From assembly GCA_937872925.1 (NCBI GenBank), contig CALMUT010000061.1, positions 1 to 32,440 on the forward strand: a stretch of 32,440 nucleotides of DNA. Direction: 5' to 3'. The stretch's first letter is position 1. Every line of letters begins with the position of its first letter. Below are positions 1 through 8,033 of the stretch, one piece after another. A program made the translations under genes and the position numbers. Source of the stretch: an uncultured Myxococcales bacterium. Its GTDB lineage: Bacteria > Myxococcota_A > Polyangia > Polyangiales > Polyangiaceae. The notes below the pieces were generated by a model. That model ran no database searches. It had not been told where the DNA came from and saw only the letters and a program-made list of their open reading frames with translations.

Positions 1-906
1 GGCAATTTCGGCGGGACAAGCGGCAGCGGCGGGACGAGCGGCAGCGGCGGCGTCGGCGCGGCTGCAGGCGCAAGCGGTTCGGGTGGCAGCGGCGCCGCAG
101 CGGGCGCGTCCGGCGGCGGCGGCACGGCGGGGTCCGGCGGCGGTGGCACAGCGGACCACATCCTAATCAGCGAAGTAGGCATCGAACCCGGCGGCGCGGA
201 GTTCGTCGAGATCTACAACCCCACGAGCGCTGCCGTCGACTTGAGCAATTACTACCTCGCCGATAACTCGAACTACTACAAGATGACCAGCGGCCCCTGG
301 AACCCGATCACCAGCAACCCCGGGACGGATTGGCTGGTGCAGTTCCCATCTGGAACGCAGATCGCTCCGGGCGCAGTGCTGACGGTGGCGGGCGAACCCG
401 CTTCGGGCAGCGACGGTTACGAGAAACTGTTCAGTGGTTGCCCCAGCTTCACCATGAATAACACCGCGACGCCCCTCGCTTGCGGCGGCGGCTCTGTGCC
501 CGCGATGGTGAACCCCACCAACGGTGGCGCCGGTGACGCCAAGGGTGGCTTCATCAGCAATAGCCGCGAGATGGTGGTGCTGTTTACCTGGGACGGTTCC
601 GCAGCGACCGTCAAAGATGTCGACTACGTCACCTGGGGCGCGACCTTCGAAGCCGGCACCCGCGCCGACAAGACTGGCCAAACTGGCTACGTGGCGGACA
701 CCGATCCCAATCTGCAAAAGTCCGCCGATCAAGGCACGCCGGTATCGGGCACCCCGTGGTCCATCCAGCGATGCCAACTCGAGCCCGGCGAGAAATCCGC
801 CGGAGGGAACGGCATGACCGGCCACGACGAGACCAGCGAGGACATGAAAGCTTCGTTCCAAGCTGGAACTCCGTCACCGGGAACGAAGAACAGCTGCCTC
901 CCCTAA
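1..906 (+). CDS. Secreted lamin-tail-domain (LTD) protein, 5' end outside window
   Basis: The reading frame is open from base 1 to the TAA at 904-906, so the start and any signal peptide lie upstream of the window. The first ~50 visible residues are a Gly/Ser/Ala/Thr linker. A lamin-tail-like domain follows: an ILISEVG strand, then EFVEIYNP, then a DLSNYYLAD segment, which is the usual opening of bacterial LTD domains. The domain runs through a conserved VDYVTWG-like strand to the C terminus, and two Cys pairs may form disulfides. LTD domains are beta-sandwich modules in secreted and surface proteins. No catalytic domain is visible in this part, so an adhesive or structural role is only an inference. 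It ends 18 bases from a convergent ATPase gene. Confidence 0.85.
   Translation, partial: GNFGGTSGSGGTSGSGGVGAAAGASGSGGSGAAAGASGGGGTAGSGGGGTADHILISEVGIEPGGAEFVEIYNPTSAAVDLSNYYLADNSNYYKMTSGPWNPITSNPGTDWLVQFPSGTQIAPGAVLTVAGEPASGSDGYEKLFSGCPSFTMNNTATPLACGGGSVPAMVNPTNGGAGDAKGGFISNSREMVVLFTWDGSAATVKDVDYVTWGATFEAGTRADKTGQTGYVADTDPNLQKSADQGTPVSGTPWSIQRCQLEPGEKSAGGNGMTGHDETSEDMKASFQAGTPSPGTKNSCLP
10..153 (+). repeat. Gly/Ser/Ala-rich coding repeat (linker) in the LTD protein
   Basis: Imperfect tandem units encoding GTSGSGG, GASGSGG and GTAGSGG-like heptads make up most of the first 150 bases. They form a flexible linker before the folded domain. The units are degenerate at the DNA level and change length, as expected for slippage-prone linkers in myxobacterial surface proteins. 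Confidence 0.7.
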
Positions 907-924
907 GGGAGAGCGGGTTCAGAG

Positions 925-1983
925 TCAGTGCGTCAGCGCCGAGCTACCCATGTGTAGCTCGACGCTGTCGTCCGCAGCGCGGCGTAGCGCTATCACGTCG
1001 CTGGCGCCCCGGGCGCTAGCTAGTACGGAGCTCGAAGTGGTGACAATCCACTGCACGTTGGGTAACGCTGCAGAGAGCGCACTCAGCGCCGCCCCCGCAA
1101 CGGACGCCTCCAGTCCCGCATCGACTTCGTCAATCAGAACGGTGCCTTCGGAAAGGGTCGGGTCCGCGCCCGGATACGCTGCCCAAAGCGTTCGCACGGA
1201 CAGCGCCGCAAACCCGACGAGATGGCGACACGCCGTCGGCAAGGCCTCGAAGCGGCGCGCCCGCGCGGTCCCGAACGAAAACATGGGCTCCAGACTTTGG
1301 GCGTCCAGCCCCAAGTAGCCGAACTCGGTTGCTGCCAGCGCCGCCGATACACTCCGCCGCATCGCCGTGCCCAGAAGTGCAAGGCCGCGCCCCCGGTCGC
1401 CACCGCCCTGGGCCAGCGCCGCGGCAATATCCGCATAGGCAAGGGCCTGCTTGATATCCCGGGTCAGATCCGAGCGCGTTGCGTCGTCGAAGTTGGCAGC
1501 GCTCCGCACATCGTAGCGCCCCACGCTGCGCGCGGGCGCCTGCAGGTGCAGCGGAGTGCGAGAGAACCACCGTGTCGCGGGAAACGACAGCAACGCGAAG
1601 CCGCCGTCCCGGGCACGCTTGTCGAAATGGGCTTGCTCTCGGCGGCGCAGTACCTCGACGGCATCGTCATCGAATCCGCGTGCCAGGGTCGTCGGTGTGG
1701 CAATGCGCAGCGGGTGCGGTCGCTCAGGATCGTCTGCGCCGAGCGTCCAATCACATACCGCGAAGGGCGCCGCGTCTGCCTCTGCGCTACTGGCCAGCCC
1801 GCTGGCCACGACGGCGTGACCGGGGCGCGTCGAAGCAATCGCAGAGAGCAGCGTTGTCTTGCCGACGCCGCCGCTTCCGACGATAACGGTGACCGCGCTG
1901 GGAGCCCCGGATCCGTCGTGGAAAGGGAAAACCTCGTCCCGAAAAGGACCGACCCCGGAAAGGCGCGCCTGCAGCAGCCGCAT
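925..1983 (-). CDS. AAA/ABC-like ATPase (AAA_21-type), 352 aa
   Basis: A soluble P-loop ATPase. The N terminus (MRLLQARLSG...FRDEVFPF) matches the first strands of RecF/SMC-like AAA_21 and AAA_15 proteins. Walker A is GSGGVGKT at residues 36-43. A degenerate signature-like segment lies around 249-268. Walker B is TVLIDEVDAG at 281-290, and a switch-like WIVTTSSS follows near 312. No long coiled coil is visible, so it is a compact member. The frame stays open upstream to 2316, but that extension lies antisense to the SRPBCC gene. The ATG at 1983 starts right at the conserved first strand. Stand-alone proteins of this type often work with an unlinked or adjacent effector, and no effector is evident here. 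Its divergent neighbour starts 31 bases away. The substrate is unknown. Confidence 0.82.
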   Translation of the reverse strand: MRLLQARLSGVGPFRDEVFPFHDGSGAPSAVTVIVGSGGVGKTTLLSAIASTRPGHAVVASGLASSAEADAAPFAVCDWTLGADDPERPHPLRIATPTTLARGFDDDAVEVLRRREQAHFDKRARDGGFALLSFPATRWFSRTPLHLQAPARSVGRYDVRSAANFDDATRSDLTRDIKQALAYADIAAALAQGGGDRGRGLALLGTAMRRSVSAALAATEFGYLGLDAQSLEPMFSFGTARARRFEALPTACRHLVGFAALSVRTLWAAYPGADPTLSEGTVLIDEVDAGLEASVAGAALSALSAALPNVQWIVTTSSSVLASARGASDVIALRRAADDSVELHMGSSALTH

Positions 1984-2014
1984 ACGGACGATTGTGGCAC
2001 AATCGCCTGCGCCA

Positions 2015-2455
2015 ATGCAGCTACGAACCGAAGTCGAGATCGACGCACCGGCCGCCAGGGTTTGGGATGTGCTGACGGATTTCCCAGCGTACGAGCAATG
2101 GAATCCATTCATTGCCCGTGCGCTGGGCAAGCTTGCCGAAGGACAACGCTTGGACCTGCTGCTAGCGCTGCCGGATGGGTCGGAGCACCGGGTCCGACCC
2201 ACGGTCACCCGGGTTGAACCCGAGCGCGAGCTTCGCTGGGTGGGGCGGCTGTGGATCCCGGGACTTCTGGAAGGCGAGCACTTTTTCCACCTTGAAGCTC
2301 TCGATGGAAGCCGCACGCGTCTGCGTCACTCCGAGGACTTTCGCGGCATGCTCGTGCGCCTCTTGGGGCGCACCCTGACACAGACCGGACGAGCATTCGT
2401 AGGCATGAATCACGCACTCAAGACCCGTGTCGAGGACAGCAGCCGCGCGGGCTAG
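2015..2455 (+). CDS. SRPBCC-superfamily protein (polyketide cyclase/dehydrase-like), 146 aa
   Basis: A helix-grip START/SRPBCC fold. It opens with LRTEVEIDAPAARVWDVLTD and then FPAYEQWNPFI, the classic first strand, helix and NPF motif. A central antiparallel sheet follows, and a long C-terminal helix carries MNHALKTRVED. Proteins of this size bind hydrophobic ligands, and the ligand cannot be read from sequence. The ATG at 2015 was chosen because the domain begins there. The frame is open upstream, but only antisense to the neighbouring ATPase gene. There is no clear Shine-Dalgarno, so the start may be leaderless. It is divergent from the ATPase and ends 10 bases from a convergent gene. Confidence 0.85.
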   Translation: MQLRTEVEIDAPAARVWDVLTDFPAYEQWNPFIARALGKLAEGQRLDLLLALPDGSEHRVRPTVTRVEPERELRWVGRLWIPGLLEGEHFFHLEALDGSRTRLRHSEDFRGMLVRLLGRTLTQTGRAFVGMNHALKTRVEDSSRAG

Positions 2456-2465
2456 TGCGGTGGGG

Positions 2466-4331
2466 CTAGTAGCGCGGCGACTGACGGCGACCCGAGGCGC
2501 GCAGGGCTTCCACGACTTCCTTGCGCTTGCCCAAACACGGAAAACAGTCGTCGCGTTTCTTGTCGCCGCAGCCGGACTTACGTGTGAGCCGCGACAGCGG
2601 ATACAGACTGCGTCGATCACCCACTTCGCTGGCCTTCTGCACGAGCTGCAAAGCCGGTTCGCATTCCTCGACGGCTCGGAGATCGAGCGCCATGTTGAGT
2701 GCCGGCGAAGCTTTGGCGCGCACCTCCTTGGAGTAGACCAAGGATTCAGCAAGCTCGGTGATCGGCGTGCGGTTGCGTGGCTTCGTCCACGACTCGTAGA
2801 TCAAATCCGGTCCCACTGGTCCCGCAAGCGCTGCCATCACCCGCAAGGCCGCGAATCCGGAATCACCTTCACTCACCGCCTCGCGCAGCAGCTTGACGTC
2901 GTCCGTGGAGGGCTCCTTGCCCGCCAGGGCCTTCTCAAGCTTCGCAAGCCCCGAACGCCGCTCTGCGCGCTTGGCTTCGGCGAGGGTGAGGGTCTCCGTC
3001 GCGCTGCGGTCTCCCACCGCCTTGGCCTCGATCTGTGCGATAGCTGCGGGGTCGAAGCTGTCTGCCCCCACCGTCGCAGGAGCGACAACCGACGCGGTCG
3101 GCACCGGCTCCGTGGGCGCCGCGACCGTTGCACTCGGCACTGGCTGCGGCGCTATCTCCGAGTTCCCACCGCGGGCGATGAGTGCCGTGACGGTACTCGA
3201 AAGTAGCATCACGAGCGCCGCGACCACGACCAGCGCGCCCAAAAATACTCCCCAGAGGGGCGCCGAACTTGAGCCAAGCAGAGCGCGCTGTTTCAGCAGC
3301 ACAGGCAGTGGCACGGGCTCTGAGCTCGAGAGCTGGAGCTGTGAATGCCGCTGCGACGGCGCGGACGCCTGCCCGGTCGCGGCGGCCGCGGACGCCTCTC
3401 CGGTGAAGTGGATCGGGGGCGCTTGAATTTCGTGAAGCTCCCGCGTCCCGGAAGTTTCCGCAGGGGCGCCGACGCTGGGCGGCAGTGGGCGTTCCGGCTC
3501 CGGCTCCGGCGGGGGATAGTACTCGGGCAGAACATGCCCCGGGCGCTCGCGTGTCGCTTCGAGGCTCTCGAGCTCCACAGACGGATCCGTCGTGAGGGAT
3601 GACGTGCTGACGAAATCCGACACCGAATGAATTGACTCCAAGCTATCGTAGGGCTTGCGCGGCGCAACCAGGGGCGAGATTTCCGTGGACTCTTCCCGAC
3701 GCGAAGGGGGCGGCGGGGGCGGCGCACCGTAGTCCGGTGGCGGCGCCGCTGGAGCCGACGCGCCGTAGTCATCGCTCAGCGCGGCATGATGTTGCGGAGC
3801 CGTCTGGGTCGCCGTGTCCTTTTCGACAACGTAGGGCTCAGCGGCCGCATACCCGGAGTCATAGCTCGGGAGCGGAGGAGGCGGCGCGGAGCGGCTACTG
3901 GGCGGAGGCGGAGGGGGCGCAGACCGCTGGCGCGCCGACGGCGGCGGCGGCGGAGGGGCCGACGGGTAGCGCGCCGGAGGGGGCGCGGAGCGTGGCAGCG
4001 GAGAGGATACGGGTTCCGCGCGATGGGTGAGTCCGGCGGAAGGCGGCGCTGCCTGCATGGAGGGTCCGCTCGAGGCGACCGTGGGAGCTTCGCGCACGGG
4101 GGTGGGCGCCCCAGCGCCCGGTGGCGCGATGCCGATCACAGTCTTGCGACGAGGGATGGGAACACCGAGGTCAGAAAAGCGCTGCGACGGATGGGGCGAG
4201 GTCAGTTCCTTTGAGTCCACGGAGGGGTCGAGCACGGTGTCTTCCGGCACGACTGAGGGCACAGTTTCCCAGCCGGCGTCGACCCGGGACGGCCGCACGG
4301 ACGGGTGCCGGTTGTCGTCGTCGCCACTCAT
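2466..4331 (-). CDS. Proline-rich single-pass membrane protein, 621 aa, function unknown
   Basis: A long N-terminal region (about 1-350) rich in Pro, Ala and Ser has repeated APPPPP-type runs (roughly residues 110-215) and a TVIGIAPP-like segment near residue 65. One strong hydrophobic helix lies at about 356-383. A ~240-residue Ala/Glu-rich helical domain follows, with several Cys near its end (CGDKKRDDCFPC). The layout suggests a disordered cytoplasmic arm, one membrane anchor and a periplasmic domain. Myxobacteria have many such proteins next to Ser/Thr kinase or FHA systems, but no kinase or FHA domain is present here. The start is the ATG at 4331, divergent from a lipid-kinase gene 67 bases away. 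I do not recognise a specific family. Confidence 0.8.
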   Translation of the reverse strand: MSGDDDNRHPSVRPSRVDAGWETVPSVVPEDTVLDPSVDSKELTSPHPSQRFSDLGVPIPRRKTVIGIAPPGAGAPTPVREAPTVASSGPSMQAAPPSAGLTHRAEPVSSPLPRSAPPPARYPSAPPPPPPSARQRSAPPPPPPSSRSAPPPPLPSYDSGYAAAEPYVVEKDTATQTAPQHHAALSDDYGASAPAAPPPDYGAPPPPPPSRREESTEISPLVAPRKPYDSLESIHSVSDFVSTSSLTTDPSVELESLEATRERPGHVLPEYYPPPEPEPERPLPPSVGAPAETSGTRELHEIQAPPIHFTGEASAAAATGQASAPSQRHSQLQLSSSEPVPLPVLLKQRALLGSSSAPLWGVFLGALVVVAALVMLLSSTVTALIARGGNSEIAPQPVPSATVAAPTEPVPTASVVAPATVGADSFDPAAIAQIEAKAVGDRSATETLTLAEAKRAERRSGLAKLEKALAGKEPSTDDVKLLREAVSEGDSGFAALRVMAALAGPVGPDLIYESWTKPRNRTPITELAESLVYSKEVRAKASPALNMALDLRAVEECEPALQLVQKASEVGDRRSLYPLSRLTRKSGCGDKKRDDCFPCLGKRKEVVEALRASGRRQSPRY

Positions 4332-4398
4332 CTAGCTGGCCACAGACTAGCATTCACTCCAGGGAAATCGGACATTTACGGAGACCCGGGCGAAGGCT

Positions 4399-5424
4399 AT
4401 GGGCCATACAGTCGCCATGTCCCGCCCAATTGCCGTGATCATCAATCCGAACGCCGGTCGACACCGACCGGCCGCGGACGCCCGGCGACTGGCGGCCATT
4501 TTGGGCTGGCAGGGCCGGGTCTTCGAGACGGAGTCCGAGCACGCGGTGGGTCCCGCGGTGGACGAAGCGCTTGCGGCGGGCGCGCAAGTCATTGCTATCA
4601 GCGGGGGTGACGGGACGCTCGGCGGCGTCCTCAATGCACTCTTGCAGCGCGTTGGGCCCGACGCGCTCCCGCTCCTGACGCCCACCAACAGCGGGACCAT
4701 CGACTTCGTCGCGCGCAAGGTTCAGATCAAGGGCGACGTCGAGGACATCGTCGCGCGCCTAGCGGCCGCCTTTCGATCAGGCACGCGACCGGTTCGCGTA
4801 GAGGTCGACAGCTTGCAGCTGACGGGGCATATCCGCGCTCCTGGAATGCCCGAGACTCCTTTTTCGCAGGTGGGGTTTGCGCTGGCAGCCGGAGGGATAG
4901 GGCAGCGGTTTTTTTCGAAGTACTACGAAGAGCCCGTACTGGGCGCGCGGGCCATCGTGCAAGTCGTCGCCCAAGCCGTCGGGTCCTACGCGTTGGATCG
5001 CGCCGGCGCCCCGGTGCCCGAACGATACCGCGCCTATGGTCGCGCCGTTTTTCGCCCGACGTTGGCGGAGGTGAGCATTGATGGACAGCGGGTTCCCGGA
5101 AACGCCCATGGCGCCATTCACGCGGGAGCGTTCGACGTCTCGCTGGGAGGCGTGTTTCGCGTCTTTCCAATGGCGGCCGAAAAGGGCGCCATCCACTTCC
5201 AAGCTGGCGCGATCATTCCAGGCGAGATGATCCGCGCGCTGCCGGCTCTCGTTCGCGGAAGCAAGATCCCCAGCGAACGGTTGGTGGAGAAAAAGGGCTA
5301 CGAAATGCGCGTGGTTCCTTGCAGCGACGAAATGCTTTCCCTGATCTTGGACGGGGAGCCCATCGACTACGTGAGCGAGCTACAGGTCGTACCGGGACCC
5401 GCCGTCGGGATTGTGCGCGTCTGA
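4399..5424 (+). CDS. Diacylglycerol/sphingosine-kinase-family lipid kinase, 341 aa
   Basis: The N-terminal catalytic domain has the IINPNAG nucleotide-binding motif at residues 14-20 and the GGDGT signature at 69-73, both hallmarks of the DAGK/LCB5/YegS family. It would phosphorylate a lipid alcohol with ATP at the inner membrane face. The usual GTGNDFAR-like motif reads SGTIDFVAR around 98-106, with Asp where Asn is common. A C-terminal beta-sandwich region with the family's final LDGEP segment is present, so the protein looks complete. ATG 4399 has a purine-rich sequence upstream. ATG 4417 is an alternative and would remove six residues. The lipid substrate is unknown. Confidence 0.88.
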   Translation: MGHTVAMSRPIAVIINPNAGRHRPAADARRLAAILGWQGRVFETESEHAVGPAVDEALAAGAQVIAISGGDGTLGGVLNALLQRVGPDALPLLTPTNSGTIDFVARKVQIKGDVEDIVARLAAAFRSGTRPVRVEVDSLQLTGHIRAPGMPETPFSQVGFALAAGGIGQRFFSKYYEEPVLGARAIVQVVAQAVGSYALDRAGAPVPERYRAYGRAVFRPTLAEVSIDGQRVPGNAHGAIHAGAFDVSLGGVFRVFPMAAEKGAIHFQAGAIIPGEMIRALPALVRGSKIPSERLVEKKGYEMRVVPCSDEMLSLILDGEPIDYVSELQVVPGPAVGIVRV

Positions 5425-5484
5425 CTCGCCCTAAGTCTTCCCTTCTGGATTGCGGGCCGCAGCCACGTCCCGCATGATCGGACG

Positions 5485-6990
5485 ATGTTTGGGCAGGGCG
5501 CAGGGGCGAGACTTGGGTTCCGGGCCGCAGCACGAGTGGTGGGCGGATTCTGTTTGTGCGTGGTGACCGCGACGAGCTCTTGCGCGGAGTCTCACGAAGA
5601 AAGCACCGCGGACAACTCCAACGGCGGCGGTGCCAATTCCGGCAGCGGGGGCAGTGCTGGCGCGGGCGGCAACCCTTGGCCGGACGGCGGCGGAGCACTG
5701 GGCGGCAGCGGAGGCAGTGGCGCTAGCGCCGGACAAGGCGGCACCGCTTCGGGAGGGTCGGCCGGCGCAGGCGGCAGTGGCGGAGGCTGTGTACCCAGTT
5801 GTGCAGGCAAGCAGTGCGGTTCCGATGGCTGCGGCAGCTCCTGTGCACCGGGATGCTCGGCAAATGAGACGTGCAATGGCAGCGGCCAATGCCAGGCCAC
5901 GTGCAGCCCGACCTGGTACACGGCGCTAGCCGGCGCGACGGTCAACGGTGCGGTGCTGAGCGGCCAGAACCTCTACGCCGTTGGCAGCAAGACCGCCGGT
6001 GGATGGGTCGGACGCGTGGACGTATGCGCGGGCGCCCTAGCGAAGGAGTCGAGCGTCAGTCCGGCGGGCAGCCAATCGAGTAGCCTTTCCAAGGGCATAT
6101 TCGCCGGCGGCTCGCTCTATGTCGTGGGCTCCGTCGTCACTTCGGCGGATCCGCGGAACGGTCTGTACGCCAAACTCAACCCGACCTCCCTCGCTGCGAG
6201 TTTTGTCAGCCCGCTCTACGGCAGCACCGGTGAAGACGAAGTCAACGCGGTTGCCGCTGCGACTTCCGGCTCCCTGTGGATGTCAGGGCGCTCCAACTCC
6301 CCCACTGGCCCGGGCTGGGGCATCAAAGGCTCGACAAGTGGACTGGCGTGCGGCTTCCCCCTCGGCACCGGCGCCGGCAGTTCCTTCGCGGCAGCGTCAA
6401 GCGGCAACACCATCTATGTCGCACGCACCAATGCAGGCCAGCTGTACGTCGATCAGTTCGCGGACGCGAGCTGCCTCAACACGGGGCCGTGCCCATGCAC
6501 CCCAACCGCGACCAGCCCGGCGATCGCCCTGGGCACCGAAAACACCGAAGCGCGTGCGATGTTGCAGCACGCTGGTGCGGTCTACGTCGCCGGTTTCACT
6601 TACGACACCGGAACGCTGCCGAACTCCAAAGCGTTCGTGATCCGGCTGAACACCGCGGGGCAAATCCTGGGACGCTACAACTTCGATCCGACCACCCAGT
6701 TCGACGGGTTCGTCACCCTAGCAACGGACGGCACCACGCTTTACGCGGGCGGCGGGCAGGGCTGGGACCAGTCCGCCACCTTTGCCTCCTCGACGGGCAT
6801 GCTCCACGCCCTTCCGGTGGGATTCGGCATGAATGCCGTTGCCACGTGGACGCGCAGTTTCGCAACCCTCGACGTGGTGGGCGGCGTCGCAGCCGAGTCC
6901 GGTTCCGGTGATGGACTGTACGCAGCAGGCCTGGCCGCCGGCGGCGGTTTCGCCTTGCGCTGCACCAAGAACAACCTATGTCCCAAGTAG
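5485..6990 (+). CDS. Probable lipoprotein with Gly-rich linker, Cys-rich segment and propeller-like domain, 501 aa
   Basis: The N-terminal hydrophobic stretch ends in TATSSC (Cys33), an atypical lipobox with Thr at -3. A Gly/Ser/Ala linker covers residues ~44-100. Residues ~102-142 form a Cys-rich knot (CVPSCAGKQC, CGSSCAPGC, ETCNGSGQC spacing) of a type common in myxobacterial surface proteins. The last ~350 residues contain repeated LYAVGS, LYVVGS, IYVAR, VYVAGF and LYAGGGQG strands about 50-60 residues apart, which suggests a beta-propeller or similar repeat fold. No enzyme motif is seen. A surface or outer-membrane location is inferred. The gene stands alone between an upstream lipid-kinase gene and a convergent thioesterase gene. 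Confidence 0.82.
   Translation: MFGQGAGARLGFRAAARVVGGFCLCVVTATSSCAESHEESTADNSNGGGANSGSGGSAGAGGNPWPDGGGALGGSGGSGASAGQGGTASGGSAGAGGSGGGCVPSCAGKQCGSDGCGSSCAPGCSANETCNGSGQCQATCSPTWYTALAGATVNGAVLSGQNLYAVGSKTAGGWVGRVDVCAGALAKESSVSPAGSQSSSLSKGIFAGGSLYVVGSVVTSADPRNGLYAKLNPTSLAASFVSPLYGSTGEDEVNAVAAATSGSLWMSGRSNSPTGPGWGIKGSTSGLACGFPLGTGAGSSFAAASSGNTIYVARTNAGQLYVDQFADASCLNTGPCPCTPTATSPAIALGTENTEARAMLQHAGAVYVAGFTYDTGTLPNSKAFVIRLNTAGQILGRYNFDPTTQFDGFVTLATDGTTLYAGGGQGWDQSATFASSTGMLHALPVGFGMNAVATWTRSFATLDVVGGVAAESGSGDGLYAAGLAAGGGFALRCTKNNLCPK
5623..5790 (+). repeat. Gly/Ser/Ala-rich coding repeat (linker)
   Basis: Degenerate GGSGGSG and GSAGAGG units in frame, same style as the linker at the left edge of the window. 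They separate the lipoprotein N terminus from the Cys-rich segment. Confidence 0.65.
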
Positions 6991-7010
6991 CCCACACCCT
7001 CTAGGGGGCA

Positions 7011-7451
7011 TCACACTTCCGATTCGGGACGCGGTGATCGCTCGGGCCCGTGAATGCATTCGGCAAGGTCGGACGGGAGCCGAACCGGTCGGTGCGCCTC
7101 GCCAACACAGGCGAGCAGCGTGCTGCCCTCCACGAGCAGCGCCGCGTCCGACGCTCGGCAGACGCGATAGCTGAACTCGAGAGTGACCCGCGTCAACCTG
7201 GAAACCCACGTTTCTACAACCAGGAGTTGATCGAATCGTGCGGGCTTACGATAGCGCAGCTTGGCATCCACGACCGGGAAGTGCAGCCCCCGGGCGGCCC
7301 AGCCGTCGGCTTCCACGCCGCGCCGGCGCAGGTATTCTACGCGTCCAGCCTCGAAGTAGGACAGGTAGACCGCGTGGTGCACGATTCCCATTAGATCCGT
7401 GTCGCCAAAACGGACTCGGACCCGGTAGCGCGTGATTTCTCCCGATGGCAT
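7011..7451 (-). CDS. Acyl-CoA thioesterase, 4-hydroxybenzoyl-CoA thioesterase (YbgC/FadM-like) family, 146 aa
   Basis: A hotdog-fold thioesterase. The N-terminal motif RVRFGDTDLMGIVHHAVYL (residues ~12-30) is the family signature, with the catalytic Asp in the GDTD element and the His pair near 25-26. The ARFDQLLVVETWV and TLEFSYRV strands that follow are typical. The length matches the family. It would hydrolyse acyl-CoA thioesters in the cytosol. The chain-length preference cannot be told, and no Tol-Pal genes flank it, so a ybgC assignment is not justified. ATG 7451 lies 81 bases from the divergent universal-stress gene. Confidence 0.9.
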   Translation of the reverse strand: MPSGEITRYRVRVRFGDTDLMGIVHHAVYLSYFEAGRVEYLRRRGVEADGWAARGLHFPVVDAKLRYRKPARFDQLLVVETWVSRLTRVTLEFSYRVCRASDAALLVEGSTLLACVGEAHRPVRLPSDLAECIHGPERSPRPESEV

Positions 7452-7532
7452 TTTCGCCGGGCACCTATATCACCGACTCGCCGCAGGATCCTCCTTGCGC
7501 CAACGCCGATCCGGGGGCAGAACGCGCCCATC

Positions 7533-8033
7533 ATGTCCACGGAGCCGCCGCCCCCGCCACCGGTACCCAAAACGTACAAGATCGTCGTCGGCATCGACTA
7601 TTCAGATCTGGCCGGTGCCGCCATGGAAGCCGCCATGGTTCTCGCCCTGGAACGCGACGGCATGATCTACGCGCTGGCGGTGGCAGAAGACGCCATTCCG
7701 AGCCCCGCCGAGGTGGTGGCAGAGGCACGTCAGCAGTTTCAGGATCAGGCGCAAGCCACTCTCGAGGGCTACATCTCCAAGCAGATCCAAGCCTTCGAAA
7801 CCCAGGGCTTCAAACTCAACCAAAAGCGCGTCGCAGCGGCTGTCGACTTTGGCAAGCCCGCGAAAGCCATCGTTGAACTTGCGAGGGAAGTCGACGCGGA
7901 TCTAATCATCGTGGGGACTCACGGACGCAAGGGCATTTCACGCCTGGTGCTTGGGTCCGTCGCTGAAGAAACCGTAAAGCGAGCCCCATGCCCTGTGCTC
8001 GTCATGCGTCCGAAGGCACATTCGAAAGACTGA
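7533..8033 (+). CDS. Universal stress protein (UspA family), 166 aa
   Basis: A single Usp domain after a short Pro-rich N terminus. It starts with KIVVGIDYSDLAG and ends with the ATP-binding pattern G-x2-G-x9-G-S (GTHGRKG...LGSVAEE), followed by RAPCPVLVMR. That motif marks the ATP-binding UspA/MJ0577 subgroup. Such proteins act in stress and energy sensing in the cytoplasm. The 3' end overlaps the convergent deacetylase gene by 32 bases, which would give antisense transcripts at the two tails. A second Usp gene lies 1.7 kb away in the opposite operon. Confidence 0.93.
   Translation: MSTEPPPPPPVPKTYKIVVGIDYSDLAGAAMEAAMVLALERDGMIYALAVAEDAIPSPAEVVAEARQQFQDQAQATLEGYISKQIQAFETQGFKLNQKRVAAAVDFGKPAKAIVELAREVDADLIIVGTHGRKGISRLVLGSVAEETVKRAPCPVLVMRPKAHSKD

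Noticed and set aside
1..153. CRISPR-like or satellite repeat at the left edge
   Set aside because: The repetition is in frame, degenerate and codes a Gly/Ser linker. There are no constant repeats with unique spacers.
1222..2217. A 331-codon frame opposite the ATPase gene
   Set aside because: It covers the antisense of Walker A and B and runs into the SRPBCC gene. The Arg/Ala-rich translation shows no motif, so it is a GC shadow.
5451..5474. 6-bp inverted repeat after the lipid-kinase gene as a terminator
   Set aside because: Short arms with a 12-base loop and no T tract are common by chance in DNA this GC-rich.
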